Source: Lodderomyces elongisporus
Taxonomy: Eukaryota; Ascomycota; Pichiomycetes; Serinales; Debaryomycetaceae
Assembly: GCF_030384665.1 (NCBI RefSeq)
Contig: NC_083678.1
Coordinates: forward strand, 1,116,001 to 1,180,000
DNA length: 64,000 nt
Direction of reading: 5' to 3'
In this document: piece by piece, positions 48,813 to 59,022 of the stretch
Position numbering within the stretch: position 1 is the stretch's first letter
How the letters are laid out: each line of letters starts with the position of its first letter
Notes under the pieces: generated by a model
Seen by the model: the letters and a program-made list of their open reading frames with translations, nothing else
The model's database searches: none
What the model was told of the DNA's origin: nothing
Program-made: the position numbers and the translations under genes

Positions 48813-49736
48813 CTATACTCTACAGTTGGAAATTTCTAGCACCAAGATATCTGAAGCACCAGCTGCTTTCAATCTATCCATCACATCACCAATCTTCTTT
48901 CTTGGAACCATTGAGGAAATAGCAACCCAATCTTCTTCTTCTTCAAAGTGTTTCTCTAATGTCGAGATTGTTGGAGAACGTTTACCAGGAGTAATTTCCA
49001 AGCATTTGGTCATGATGGACTTTGGAGCATTGTAGTTACACAAGACAAATTCTTGTGCTGCAAGCACACCTTGGATTCTTTGATCAATCATTTTGACAAC
49101 TTCGGGAAACTTGGGCTTTTTGGAAGATATGAGGTGCGCCGAAGTGGTTAACACGGTACCAATGGCTTTCAATCCTGCAGCTTTCATTGTCTCTCCACTC
49201 TCGACTAGATCCACAATTGCGTCAGCTACACCCAAAGCACAAGATGCTTCAACTGAACCTCCAACATATCTAACATTGATTTTTTCATTGTCTGTAGCAG
49301 CATCCTTTTTGTTCTTTTTCAAATCTTCAAAGTAGTCTGTGGCTAATTTGGTAAAACTTGAAACAATCTTTTTCCCCACCAATTGTTCAGGTTCATCAAA
49401 TGGTCCATTAGCAGGAACTTGGACTTGCAATTTACAGCTTCCAAACTTCAAGTCTAATAAATCTTCAATATTCTCAAACTGATCAGCCTCCATGATTTGG
49501 TCAAGACCAGTGATACCCAAATCACAATTACCTTCTCCAACAAACACTGGAATATCTGCTGCTGGTAAAAAGATCAATGCAATAGGTAAATTTGTCGATA
49601 ATGCAATGTCTAATCGGTTAGACCTTCTAAACTGTATATCGGCTCCACTGAGCAAGTTGCAACATTTTTCGTAAAGTCTTCCTTTTTTAGGAACTGCAAA
49701 AAGTAAACGGTCTGGAAGGTGATTGACTAAATCCAT
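48813..49736 (-). CDS. HIS1: ATP phosphoribosyltransferase
   Basis: Catalyses the first step of histidine synthesis, ATP plus PRPP to phosphoribosyl-ATP. The 307-aa protein is the long HisG form: LLFAVPKKGRLYEKC at the N-terminus, IFLPAADIPVFVGEGNCDLGITG, the PRPP-type region GSVEASCALGVADAIVDLVESG, and a C-terminal regulatory ACT-like domain (GKRSPTISTLEKH, MVPRKKIGDVMDRLKAAGA). No clear TGACTCA lies upstream; CCACGTGA is at 50211. The start is the first ATG. Confidence 0.97.
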   Translation of the reverse strand: MDLVNHLPDRLLFAVPKKGRLYEKCCNLLSGADIQFRRSNRLDIALSTNLPIALIFLPAADIPVFVGEGNCDLGITGLDQIMEADQFENIEDLLDLKFGSCKLQVQVPANGPFDEPEQLVGKKIVSSFTKLATDYFEDLKKNKKDAATDNEKINVRYVGGSVEASCALGVADAIVDLVESGETMKAAGLKAIGTVLTTSAHLISSKKPKFPEVVKMIDQRIQGVLAAQEFVLCNYNAPKSIMTKCLEITPGKRSPTISTLEKHFEEEEDWVAISSMVPRKKIGDVMDRLKAAGASDILVLEISNCRV

Positions 49737-50419
49737 TTTGGGTCTCTTTTAGATTTTTTCTTTAATTTTTAGGCTCTTGTGTGGTGTGATGCAATGATTA
49801 TCTAAAAGTTTGGTTGGAAAGAAAAAAAAAAGAAAAATTGACTTTGAAATTTTCAGATTGTGATGGATTACGCGATATCGCACAATGTTGGTCAGAGACA
49901 CACACACACAAACTTACATATACCTATACATATACATATATACCCTACACAGAGATTTTGTCTCGCTTTCTTGCTTCGTCGTGGTGGTCCATAAAGGCCA
50001 AAGATAAAGCCAATAGACAAAAAAAGAAAAATGAGTGAAAAGAAAGAAAAATTTATTCTGCAGAATCTTAGCCCGCAACTTTGTTCGCTCCGACGGAACA
50101 CATTGTGCTGGTTTTTTTCGTTCCATTTTTTGTTCCATTTTTTGTTTATTATTATTTTTTCTTCGATCTTCTTTCGCTATTAATCTATCATTTGGGAATA
50201 GTCAGAGACCCCACGTGACAATACGATGACTAATATTCTTCATGATATGGCCAAGAGAATAAAAATCAAGATATACCGATAGATATTTTTTTTTTAGAAT
50301 CCAATAAAGACAGAGACAGAGACAGAGACAGAGAGAAGATGAAATCAATCTTTAGAGTTTTTTTTATGAGGTATGTACACTTGAAGACTTGATATTTATG
50401 TTTGAAAATAACTTGTTAC
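49737..50419. other. Spacer between RER2 and HIS1
   Basis: HIS1 promoter and RER2 3' region. It has CATATA repeats (49916-49940), a CCACGTGA site (50211-50218) and GACAGA repeats (50308-50335). No gene was seen. Confidence 0.5.
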
Positions 50420-51463
50420 TTACTTTAGTACTGCTTCTTCTTCAGAAGTAACAGTATCTTCCTCGGACTGCACATCTCTACTGCTTTCATCAGATATCTC
50501 GTCCTCCTCTTCTTCTTCTTCTTCTTCTTCATCATCTTCTTCCCCTGTCTCGGTATTTCGAAGTCTTTGAAATCCGCTCAGCAGAGTTTTGGCCTCTCCT
50601 AGCACAGATTGGAAATCACCTTCTATAGCTCTAGAATCTGAATTAATGACAAGACGTGGATTCACTCCGTATCCAGCAGAATGTCCATACCAGTACTTGT
50701 TAAAACTATATTTGATCAAGACTTTGACCATATCCCATGGTGTAAATTCCGGCCATAACTTGTCAACAAATTCTATTGCACAGTCTGGCGACACGCATTG
50801 CCATAGCAAAAAATCCGAAAGTCTAAATGTCCCCGATGTCCTCACTAGTAAATCCAACGGAGGAGAGTCTCCCGTGTATAAATACTTGTCTATTGTTTCT
50901 TCATTTATTTCAATTTGAGATCTGGTGGTTTCATCTACAACACGCCTTATGGCATGTGTCATTTCGTCTCTTGATGTATACGGAAAACATACATTCAACA
51001 CCGCTCTAGTGTTATTTTTGGTAATCTCCTCAGTTTCATGTAATATTTCAAGCACGTCAGCAGGTAGAAGCTTTAAATTACCCAATATCTTTATTCGTAC
51101 TCCATAGTCTTTGCACAACAATCCATTTTGATTAATTTGTGTAAACTTGGCCTTGGCCAAATCCATAAGCCATTTCACTTCATACGATGACCGATTAAAA
51201 TTTTCAATAGAAAAAGCATATACTGTTGCTGCCTGAACACCCGACTCGTATAATAACTCCAAAATATTGGCCATTGTGTCGAACCCCATACTGTGTCCTT
51301 CTTTAATTTCAATCTTGTGTGTCCTCGCGTACCTTCTGTTTCCATCCATTATGATTCCAACGTGCTTGGGAACAGGTCCCGTGGAAATGATTTTTCCAAA
51401 CATCTTCTTCCCAGTAGTGAGAGCTTGTCTATAGCCTGGAAATGTGGAAACCCAATCTGACAT
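50420..51463 (-). CDS. RER2: cis-Prenyltransferase (dehydrodolichyl diphosphate synthase)
   Basis: Makes the long-chain dehydrodolichyl diphosphate for glycosylation, at the ER or lipid droplets. The 347-aa protein has the UPP-synthase motifs HVGIIMDGNRRYAR (catalytic Asp), VYAFSIENFNRSS, LNVCFPYTSRDE and RTSGTFRLSDFLLWQ, followed by WPEFTPWDMV. A long acidic tail (EEDDEEEEEEEEEDE near residue 310) extends beyond S. cerevisiae Rer2 (286 aa). The start at 51463 is the first ATG; upstream only GTG would begin the frame. Orthology to SRT1 cannot be excluded. Confidence 0.9.
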   Translation of the reverse strand: MSDWVSTFPGYRQALTTGKKMFGKIISTGPVPKHVGIIMDGNRRYARTHKIEIKEGHSMGFDTMANILELLYESGVQAATVYAFSIENFNRSSYEVKWLMDLAKAKFTQINQNGLLCKDYGVRIKILGNLKLLPADVLEILHETEEITKNNTRAVLNVCFPYTSRDEMTHAIRRVVDETTRSQIEINEETIDKYLYTGDSPPLDLLVRTSGTFRLSDFLLWQCVSPDCAIEFVDKLWPEFTPWDMVKVLIKYSFNKYWYGHSAGYGVNPRLVINSDSRAIEGDFQSVLGEAKTLLSGFQRLRNTETGEEDDEEEEEEEEEDEISDESSRDVQSEEDTVTSEEEAVLK

Positions 51464-52554
51464 TTGTTGAAGTAAACGAATGGATAAAGAATGACTGAAT
51501 TGGAAAAGTTGCTTTAATATATACACGATACGGTTTATGTGTATGTATAAATAGATAAGAATTCAATGTGAATGACGTATGCCCTGCGGTTGAAAAAATT
51601 CAATATGTTGTAGTGTTATGATTGTAAAATACGTAGGACCTATCAAAATGCTGCTGTAAAAATCACAATAAAATAAAATATAAGAAACAAACAATCAAAC
51701 AAACAAGAAGGAAGACAAAACAAAACTGTTTAGAATATAAAACTTTTTTTTTTTTCAAATTCTCTCAACACTTTTAAAAGTTCGTATATGTAATTATGTA
51801 TATATACAGGTGTGCGTGTGTGTCTTGGTATAAGTAGGAGTGATGAACAAGTGTTGGTGAAGGTATCTTTCGTGGTTATTGCTACGTACTTTATGGGGTG
51901 CTACCGTGGTCTTTTATTCTGTCAACCATTTTCTCTCATTGCGTATTTCAAATTTTCTCTAAATTTCTTTTTTTTACTTAAATTTTTTTTTTTCGCATCA
52001 AATAATTAAGAAATGAATCGAAAGAATAGATCAGTAAAGAAGAGTAATAGATGTCCCTGAAAAGTATGTAATTGGTAAAAACAAGGAAATTTGATCAAAA
52101 GTTATCATTTAATCAAGTATTGGGTTTACAATGCTAAGCACTATGTAGTCCACCACACCATCCACCTCACAAATTGAGTATTATAAAGTCAAAGACTGTT
52201 ATTGTGTTGATAAGAAATAACCATCAACAAAGGAAAGGAGGGGGGAATAACAGCTATTTGCGACCTAAAGAATTCACCTAATTTTTTTAATTTTTATTTT
52301 ATAAAGGCATTTGGTAGCTCAATTTACTTTCTCTTTTCCTCGCTTCTCATCTCTCGATAGCTGGCATTACTAAGCTTCCCCATCAGATAAGAATGGCAAA
52401 GAGTGTTTTTTTCCCAATTTGTTAGATCCCATCCTCCAAAATATATCAAGGTATATTTATCATCTCTCTTTCCTTTTCTTGTTTTTAATCTTTTATTTTT
52501 TTTCTTCTCTTCATTACTCATTTGATTTCTTGAAAAACTAATATTCAAAAGAAA
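51464..52554. other. Divergent region between RER2 and SQT1
   Basis: 1.1 kb of AT-rich sequence: TAAAATA repeats (51668-51680), T tracts and a GTGTGCGTGTGTGT stretch near 51811. No credible gene was seen. Confidence 0.5.
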
Positions 52555-53898
52555 ATGTCCGAAGAAGATAAAAGATTTGTTGAAAGCACATCAGCTACCG
52601 AAGCTACTCAAACAGCAATCGAGAACGATGGTGAATATATTGACTTGAATGAGGGAGAAGAGGTTGTTCTTGATGATGATGATGATAATAATGGAAAGGA
52701 GCCAATTGAAGATGAAGAAGACGACATGGATGAAGATCTTGATGTGGATGTCGAGGAGCAAGATATTACAGGCTCACACAACGGCGAGCAAGAAACTTTA
52801 GAAATTGACATGTCAAACAATTCATGGACCTATTTCGATAATCACGAGGATAGTGTATTCACTGTTTTTGCACATCCAAAATTACCAATGGTTTGCACTG
52901 GTGGTGGTGACAATAAGGGTTATTTGTGGACTACTCATTCCCAGCCTCCAAAACTTGTTACTGAGATTACGGGCCACGAGGAAAGTATCATCTCGGGAGG
53001 TTTCACTAGTGATGGAAAATTCTTGATTACTGCAGATATGAATGGATTGTTGCAAGTGTTTAAGGCTAGTAAAGGAGGCGAGAAGTGGACAAAGTTTGGC
53101 GAGTTGAACGAAGTTGATGAAATTTTATTTGTTACAGTACATCCAACGTTACCATATTTTGCATTTGGTGCAAACGATGGTTCCATATGGGTTTACCAAA
53201 TAGATGACGCAGCAAAACTGTTGACTCAAATCATGTCTGGATTCTCACATACTTTGGAATGTAATGGTGCTGTTTTTATACCCGGAAAGGACGAGAACGA
53301 TTTGACATTGGTGTCCATATCGGAAGATGGAACTGTTGTTAACTGGAACTGTTTCACCAATGCCGTTAACTACAAGTTACAACCACACGATGATTTTAAA
53401 GGTATCGAGAGTCCGTGGGTGACTGTGAAGAATTATGGTAATTTGATTGCTATTGGTGGAAGAGACGGACAGCTATCCATCATCAATAACGACACAGGAA
53501 AAATTGTGTCGAGCATAAAGACCCTCGATAATGTCGATGATGTGGCCGAATTATCCATAGAAGCATTGAGCTGGTGTCAAAGTAAAAACATCAATTTGCT
53601 AGCAGTGGGGTTGGTCTCTGGAGATGTGTTATTATTCGATACCCAACAATGGCGTTTGAGAAAGAATATCAAGGTTGATGATGCAATTACAAAGCTACAG
53701 TTTGTTGAAGAGACACCAATCTTGGTTGGTTCTTCGATGAATGGAAAAATTTACAAATGGGACGCAAGAACCGGTGCAGAATTATATGCTGGCGTGGGAC
53801 ACAACATGGGAGTTTTGGATTTTGCAATCTTGGAACATGGCAAGAAGTTGGTTACTGCTGGTGACGAAGGTGTTTCCTTAATTTTTGTATCTGAATAG
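52555..53898 (+). CDS. SQT1: WD40 ribosome-assembly chaperone Sqt1
   Basis: Dedicated chaperone of uL16 (Rpl10), needed for 60S maturation. The 447-aa protein has an acidic N-terminus (residues 30-70, rich in Asp/Glu), then a WD40 propeller beginning SWTYFDNHEDSVFTVFAHPKLPMVCTGGGDNKGYLW, the Sqt1/AAMP signature. It ends LDFAILEHGKKLVTAGDEGVSLIF. The start is the first ATG. Confidence 0.92.
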   Translation: MSEEDKRFVESTSATEATQTAIENDGEYIDLNEGEEVVLDDDDDNNGKEPIEDEEDDMDEDLDVDVEEQDITGSHNGEQETLEIDMSNNSWTYFDNHEDSVFTVFAHPKLPMVCTGGGDNKGYLWTTHSQPPKLVTEITGHEESIISGGFTSDGKFLITADMNGLLQVFKASKGGEKWTKFGELNEVDEILFVTVHPTLPYFAFGANDGSIWVYQIDDAAKLLTQIMSGFSHTLECNGAVFIPGKDENDLTLVSISEDGTVVNWNCFTNAVNYKLQPHDDFKGIESPWVTVKNYGNLIAIGGRDGQLSIINNDTGKIVSSIKTLDNVDDVAELSIEALSWCQSKNINLLAVGLVSGDVLLFDTQQWRLRKNIKVDDAITKLQFVEETPILVGSSMNGKIYKWDARTGAELYAGVGHNMGVLDFAILEHGKKLVTAGDEGVSLIFVSE

Positions 53899-54375
53899 AC
53901 TTTTACGTATTCATTAAATTGAGCGGAAAATAGCATTAAAAAAACAAAACAAAGATTTATTTATAAAACCGTTTCCAAATGTATTTTAGGCCCTCTTTAT
54001 CATTTTTATCTTCTTTATTCTTCTCTCCATTGAAATATAAGTGTATCTCGATCCCACTCGCAATCACAACACAATTGCTGCAAATGAAGATGAGTTTGAA
54101 GCCGCACGCTAAATTGAAAATTTGGAAATTTTAAGAGAAGAAAAAAAAAACAAAAAAAAAAAAATAATTTCGAGAAACAGAGATGAAAATTAAAAGACTA
54201 ATTTCAGACGCGTCTTGAATGTATATAACGTTTACTGCAAAAGACACACCATCAAACATTCCCAACAAGTAAAGTATCATTTGCAATTACTGCTTCACCA
54301 TTCCTAAATAAACAGACTCATATATACATTGACACACCTACACACACGTACACAACCACGAGACTAGATACAAGA
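53899..54375. other. PRI1 promoter region
   Basis: A-rich, with the MCB palindrome at 54206-54215 and a leader rich in CACA. No gene was seen. Confidence 0.6.
54206..54215. promoter_or_regulatory. MluI cell-cycle box (MCB) in the PRI1 promoter
   Basis: AGACGCGTCT, a perfect palindrome around ACGCGT, 161-170 bp before the PRI1 start. MBF-type factors use ACGCGT to drive G1/S DNA-replication genes, including primase. Confidence 0.75.
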
Positions 54376-55977
54376 ATGGCCCCTGTTGCAGTAGCCGAGA
54401 ATGATGTATACATGAAACCAGTGGACCTTGAAGGGTCTTCTGGTCCCTCTTCTTCTTCTACCACCAGCACCAGCACCACTACTGCTGCTACCTCCTTCAA
54501 CCAAGACCAAAGCCTGGGTCATGTTCAGTCGTCCAAGCCCTCAGAGTCTGATATGTTGTTCTATTACAAGCGACTCTTACCCTTTAAACACATTTTCACT
54601 TGGCTTTCTCACTCACCCAAGATCACAAAGGATTTCACTATGCGTGAATTTGCTTACGAATATAGATCAGGTGCATACCAACGTTACAACTCCTACTCTT
54701 CACTCGATGATTTCAAACAGCAAGTGATCACTGCCAACCCTACTCGTTTTGAGATTGGTGCAGTATACAAGGTATCACCAAAGGAACGCCGGAACTTGCC
54801 CAAACAAGCAATGAAAGCGCAGAGCAAAGAATTGGTGTTTGATATTGATTTAACCGATTACGATGATATAAGAACCTGTTGTTCGGGGACTGCAATATGT
54901 ACCAAATGTTGGAAATTTATCCAAGTGGGAGCCGAGATTTTGGAACTGGCATTGCGTAATGATTTTGGATTTGAACATATGGTGTGGGTTTTCAGTGGGC
55001 GAAGAGGTGCGCATTGTTGGATCAGTGATGAACGTGCAAGAAACTTGGATGAAGGTAGCAGACGTGCTATTGTGGAGTATTTGGATGTCCTAGGTGGAAA
55101 ACACAGCGGTGTTGGTTCAAAAGGAGGTGCAAAATTACATGTAAAGAAACCAATGCATCCACACGTTGAGCGGAGTTTTGAAATATTGAGAACAAGGTTT
55201 ATCGAGATCATTTTAGAAGACCAAGATCCATGGATGACCCATGGTGGAATGAAAGAGGAAGGCGGTATTGATAATAGTCAAGATGACAACAAGAGTGATA
55301 ACTGGAGTAAAGTTGATGAATTCTTACTGTTTATACCAAATAAAGATTTACGCGTTGAACTTAAAAAGAAATGGATGACTGAAGCCAATCTGGGCAAGAT
55401 TTCACATTCAAGGGAAAAATGGGAAGATATAAACACTGTGGCTTCAAAAGTTTTGAAATCTCAATCGCAAATTGCATACTTGACCGAAGCGAAAAAGGAC
55501 ATTATCATCTACTACCTATACCCACGATTGGATGTGGAGGTTTCGCGTCAAGTTATCCATTTGTTGAAATCACCATTTTGTATTCACCCAGGCACCGGCA
55601 ATGTGTGTGTTCCATTTGACCCTAAGAGAAACATATCGGGTAACTCAGATGATGATGATTATGGGTTCAATCCAATGACAGCACCAAATTTGAAACAGTT
55701 GCAAATAGAATTGGAAGGGAACAACAGACAAAACATCAACGTCAAGCAGGAGGAAAAGGAACAAAAAGAAGATCAAATAGAAGAAGAAGAAGAAGAAGAG
55801 GGAGAAGATAAACAATTAAAAGAATACGAGGTTGATCGAAATGTACCAAGTTGGGAACGTACAAGTTTGAAACCATATGTTGACTATTTTAAGAAATTCG
55901 TACTGGATCTCGTTGCTGAAGAATTAAAAGGGGAAAAAAGAAGCCACGAGCAGAAAAATGACCCTTATGACTACTAA
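54376..55977 (+). CDS. PRI1: DNA primase catalytic (small) subunit
   Basis: Synthesises RNA primers in the DNA polymerase alpha-primase complex. The 533-aa protein has a Ser/Thr-rich N-terminus (1-55), YYKRLLPFKHIFTWLSH, EFAYEYRSGAYQRYNSY, the catalytic acidic motif FDIDLTDYD (about residues 157-165), the zinc-site cysteines CCSGTAICTKCW, and VWVFSGRRGAHCW. A Glu-rich low-complexity insert lies near 475-495 before the final WERTSLKPYVDYF. An MCB box lies upstream. The start is the first ATG. Confidence 0.96.
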   Translation: MAPVAVAENDVYMKPVDLEGSSGPSSSSTTSTSTTTAATSFNQDQSLGHVQSSKPSESDMLFYYKRLLPFKHIFTWLSHSPKITKDFTMREFAYEYRSGAYQRYNSYSSLDDFKQQVITANPTRFEIGAVYKVSPKERRNLPKQAMKAQSKELVFDIDLTDYDDIRTCCSGTAICTKCWKFIQVGAEILELALRNDFGFEHMVWVFSGRRGAHCWISDERARNLDEGSRRAIVEYLDVLGGKHSGVGSKGGAKLHVKKPMHPHVERSFEILRTRFIEIILEDQDPWMTHGGMKEEGGIDNSQDDNKSDNWSKVDEFLLFIPNKDLRVELKKKWMTEANLGKISHSREKWEDINTVASKVLKSQSQIAYLTEAKKDIIIYYLYPRLDVEVSRQVIHLLKSPFCIHPGTGNVCVPFDPKRNISGNSDDDDYGFNPMTAPNLKQLQIELEGNNRQNINVKQEEKEQKEDQIEEEEEEEGEDKQLKEYEVDRNVPSWERTSLKPYVDYFKKFVLDLVAEELKGEKRSHEQKNDPYDY

Positions 55978-56220
55978 ATAAGAACCTTAAATTTATCATT
56001 TTAATAAATTATGTCTTTTCTTTTTTTAATTTCTTTTTTGGTTTCATTTTTGGGTTCATTTTCTTGTTTTTTTTTTGTATTCCCTTTCATCTTTCTTTTC
56101 CTTTTCCCTTATTTTTTTGGTTCTTTTCACGGTAATAGTAAAGAAATCAAATAAACAAAAGTCTAGTCTAATTTTCTATATCGGAATGAAATCTAAACTG
56201 GTAAATAACTTTTGCAAAGT

Positions 56221-59022
56221 TTAAGTAATCGGACACCCCAGCTCGCTTTTTCCTCCCGTTAATTTCACCTCATCTAAAGATCCGCTATTATTTTTAATCA
56301 CAATTGTTTCCGTTGTAAAGATTGGAGAACCTTGTCTTTTCATTGTTGCCGTCGCCTCTTGTTCTTCTTCCTGTTCTTCTTCTTGCACGATGCTAGGGTC
56401 AGGAGCATGATACCATTCCAAATACTCCAACTCTTCGTTATACTTGATATAACCCGACGTCAAATAGATGTCACCATAATCCAAAAAGGGGAAATGCCAT
56501 TTGGGAACAAATATAACCGAGGGTATGAACCTATTCTCTGCTGCACCCTTCATGACAGATAATTGCAAAGAGAATTTCCTGGATTTGAAATCAAATTCAG
56601 ACTCAACAATGGTTCCACGACTTGCCATCAAGTACGGGCGGATCACGGCATTCACGGCACGAACACCATCTGGAGAGGGATAACAGTTCTTCAACTGGCG
56701 GTGCTTGATATTGGACGAAGTTAGTGATATTATTGAAGATGCTTGCGACGAACTCAGACCCATTGCAGTGGAAGTCAAAGTGCTGTTGCTAGTCTCTGTG
56801 TCTGATTCTTCATAAAATGATGGCGAGTCCGAGTTTGTTGTTGAGACCGAACTGTGTCTAGATGAAGTTCTTCCCATCTTGGTTGCATTTCGAGCTTTTT
56901 TCTTTAACCTCTTGGTTCTACTTGATTTTCTTGCTCGTTGAGTAACATTCTCTATTGGATCAGTGTCCACTTTTTCTTCTTCATAATAATCATCAAACTC
57001 CAAATTACGGTCTTCGGGCGACCAAAATGAGAAATCCTCATTATTCCAATTATCTCCCCATTTGTGGTTGTTCATACTGTTATAACACCAAAAAGTATGC
57101 GACAAATTATGTGCACCTTCTAATGCATTACACAATGCATCCAATGCAGCAGTCTGGGAAATGTGTTTACCATTACGATATGATCTCTTTTCATCCATAT
57201 CGAATGGCATTCCCGTCTCGGACATGACAATGGGGATGGGGCCGAGGTATGTGTTGCATTCTCGTCTCATTTCGGCAAATTGTTTACGGATACAATTACG
57301 GATAGCACGTTCACCAAACACAATACCCAATACCGGGTTCAAGTAACAACCCCGCATAATGCCCAAAGTGTCAACATTGTACTTTGAGTTCCAGCTCTTG
57401 AACATAAGTGACATTCCATCGTAATAATGGGGACAATATACAGTCTTTTTATCGACAATTTTGCGATCATCGTGAGCGAGGTCTGGGGGTTGTTCCAAAA
57501 CCGGCGTCAGAATGAGAACAAATACATCTGGTGCGTGTTTCCGAATAACTTGTTTAAATTTTATAATGTGATTGACAAAATGATAATTGATAAATACTTC
57601 CGAGTCGATTTTGGCAAATATTTTCCCCTGGTGTGATTTCTCTTCATAATGTTGCTGTGGCAAGACTTTATTGTAATAATCTGGGTCAATTAGTATAGAT
57701 TTTGAAGTAATTTCAAGACGTTGAGATTGGGTAAGCTCAGACAAATCCGTTGTGAGTAATGCTGGTGGCCATTTCCATATTCCCATTTCGGCAAAGGGAC
57801 AAGTTCCGAGTACCCAATTCTCGCTTCTTTTGAACCCATAGTGCAAATCAAGCTTGGCACCTATCTCTGGTGAAACCCATGCTCTGACTCCCTTTGGATC
57901 GACAATCTTTGTACCTGATTTGCGTGGACCAGTAATGGATATTTGATACTCATCGATTTCGCAAGTCAATCCCATTCCTAACATAAATGTTTGAAAAACT
58001 GTTGGTGTTGTTCCAACACGCAATTGTTGATTTGCTGGCAAGACATCTAACCTCGGGTGGCCAATTAAACCACCATTGGGTTCATTCATCGATTCAAACC
58101 CCAATATTGTTCCATTATCAATCAAGTCACCGCAATTGTCGCAAATGTTTTTCCATATAAAGTCAACAGAGCCAAGATATTTGCCTTGCAAATAATCTTG
58201 AATATTTTCACCATTCATCATCAAATCGGGAAAATAGTTTTTGCCACCATAAAACAAGGTGAACATAACCAATGACGCGAGTCTTTTGTAATTGGAGGTC
58301 CACAACATCTTGTGATATATTTCCGAGTCATCGTGAAATCTGGGATCATTATGTAAGATTGCTGCCTCTGTTTCTGCAAAATTCTTGGGCTCGAGTCCAG
58401 CAGCGTAGAATGTCCACATAGGAGCTCCACTGCCTCCGGAGAAACGTGACCATACATCTTGGTGGAATTCAAGAAATACATAGAGACCGCCTATCTCGCC
58501 AATAATTCGCAACATCTGCACCGTATAATCGGCAAAAGACTGGTCGTATTTTCCTGGCCCTTCATGTTCGATTGCTTCCCATGTTAGGAGATACCGTATG
58601 GTGTTGTAACCCCAGCTTTTAATTCTTTGAAAATGACTTGGTGCGTCTTCCAAAGGAAATGGCCTACCAACAAAGGAAACAGTATCTCCTTCAAAGAAAA
58701 TGTTATGTGGATCTCTACAATTACCCAAATACGAAGGCATATAAGGTTCCACCGGTAGTTTCATTTGTGAGTCAACGTTAATTCCCTTGAGGTGAATTTT
58801 CCTTCCTGTTGCCTCGTCGTAGAAATCACCTTTACCGTCAGTTGTGAGTCTTGTGCATGGTATAATGGAGCCGGTGTCATTATCTGCTTTCGGTATATTT
58901 TGTGTTGGAGGGTATCGTCTACGCAATGATTTTAAATTGGGCGTGGTTATTATAGATGTTGTTGTCAGGTAAAGCTTGAGACGGTCTGTGATGGCATCAT
59001 GGGCATACCTAGCTGATTTCAT
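56221..59022 (-). CDS. EGH1: GH5 steryl/ceramide beta-glucosidase (Egh1/YIR007W family)
   Basis: Hydrolyses glucosylceramide or ergosteryl glucoside. The 933-aa protein has a (beta/alpha)8 catalytic domain: GINVDSQMKLP near 81-90, NTIRYLLTWEAIEH (~140-153), FLEFHQDVWSRFSGGSGAP (~183-201), acid/base Glu 314 in NEPNGG and nucleophile Glu 602 in MSETGMP. A basic and Ser/Thr-rich insert (~685-765) precedes the C-terminal beta-sandwich, and the tail is Glu-rich. It is longer than S. cerevisiae Egh1 (764 aa), mainly from the insert. The start is the first ATG. Convergent with PRI1. Confidence 0.88.
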   Translation of the reverse strand: MKSARYAHDAITDRLKLYLTTTSIITTPNLKSLRRRYPPTQNIPKADNDTGSIIPCTRLTTDGKGDFYDEATGRKIHLKGINVDSQMKLPVEPYMPSYLGNCRDPHNIFFEGDTVSFVGRPFPLEDAPSHFQRIKSWGYNTIRYLLTWEAIEHEGPGKYDQSFADYTVQMLRIIGEIGGLYVFLEFHQDVWSRFSGGSGAPMWTFYAAGLEPKNFAETEAAILHNDPRFHDDSEIYHKMLWTSNYKRLASLVMFTLFYGGKNYFPDLMMNGENIQDYLQGKYLGSVDFIWKNICDNCGDLIDNGTILGFESMNEPNGGLIGHPRLDVLPANQQLRVGTTPTVFQTFMLGMGLTCEIDEYQISITGPRKSGTKIVDPKGVRAWVSPEIGAKLDLHYGFKRSENWVLGTCPFAEMGIWKWPPALLTTDLSELTQSQRLEITSKSILIDPDYYNKVLPQQHYEEKSHQGKIFAKIDSEVFINYHFVNHIIKFKQVIRKHAPDVFVLILTPVLEQPPDLAHDDRKIVDKKTVYCPHYYDGMSLMFKSWNSKYNVDTLGIMRGCYLNPVLGIVFGERAIRNCIRKQFAEMRRECNTYLGPIPIVMSETGMPFDMDEKRSYRNGKHISQTAALDALCNALEGAHNLSHTFWCYNSMNNHKWGDNWNNEDFSFWSPEDRNLEFDDYYEEEKVDTDPIENVTQRARKSSRTKRLKKKARNATKMGRTSSRHSSVSTTNSDSPSFYEESDTETSNSTLTSTAMGLSSSQASSIISLTSSNIKHRQLKNCYPSPDGVRAVNAVIRPYLMASRGTIVESEFDFKSRKFSLQLSVMKGAAENRFIPSVIFVPKWHFPFLDYGDIYLTSGYIKYNEELEYLEWYHAPDPSIVQEEEQEEEQEATATMKRQGSPIFTTETIVIKNNSGSLDEVKLTGGKSELGCPIT

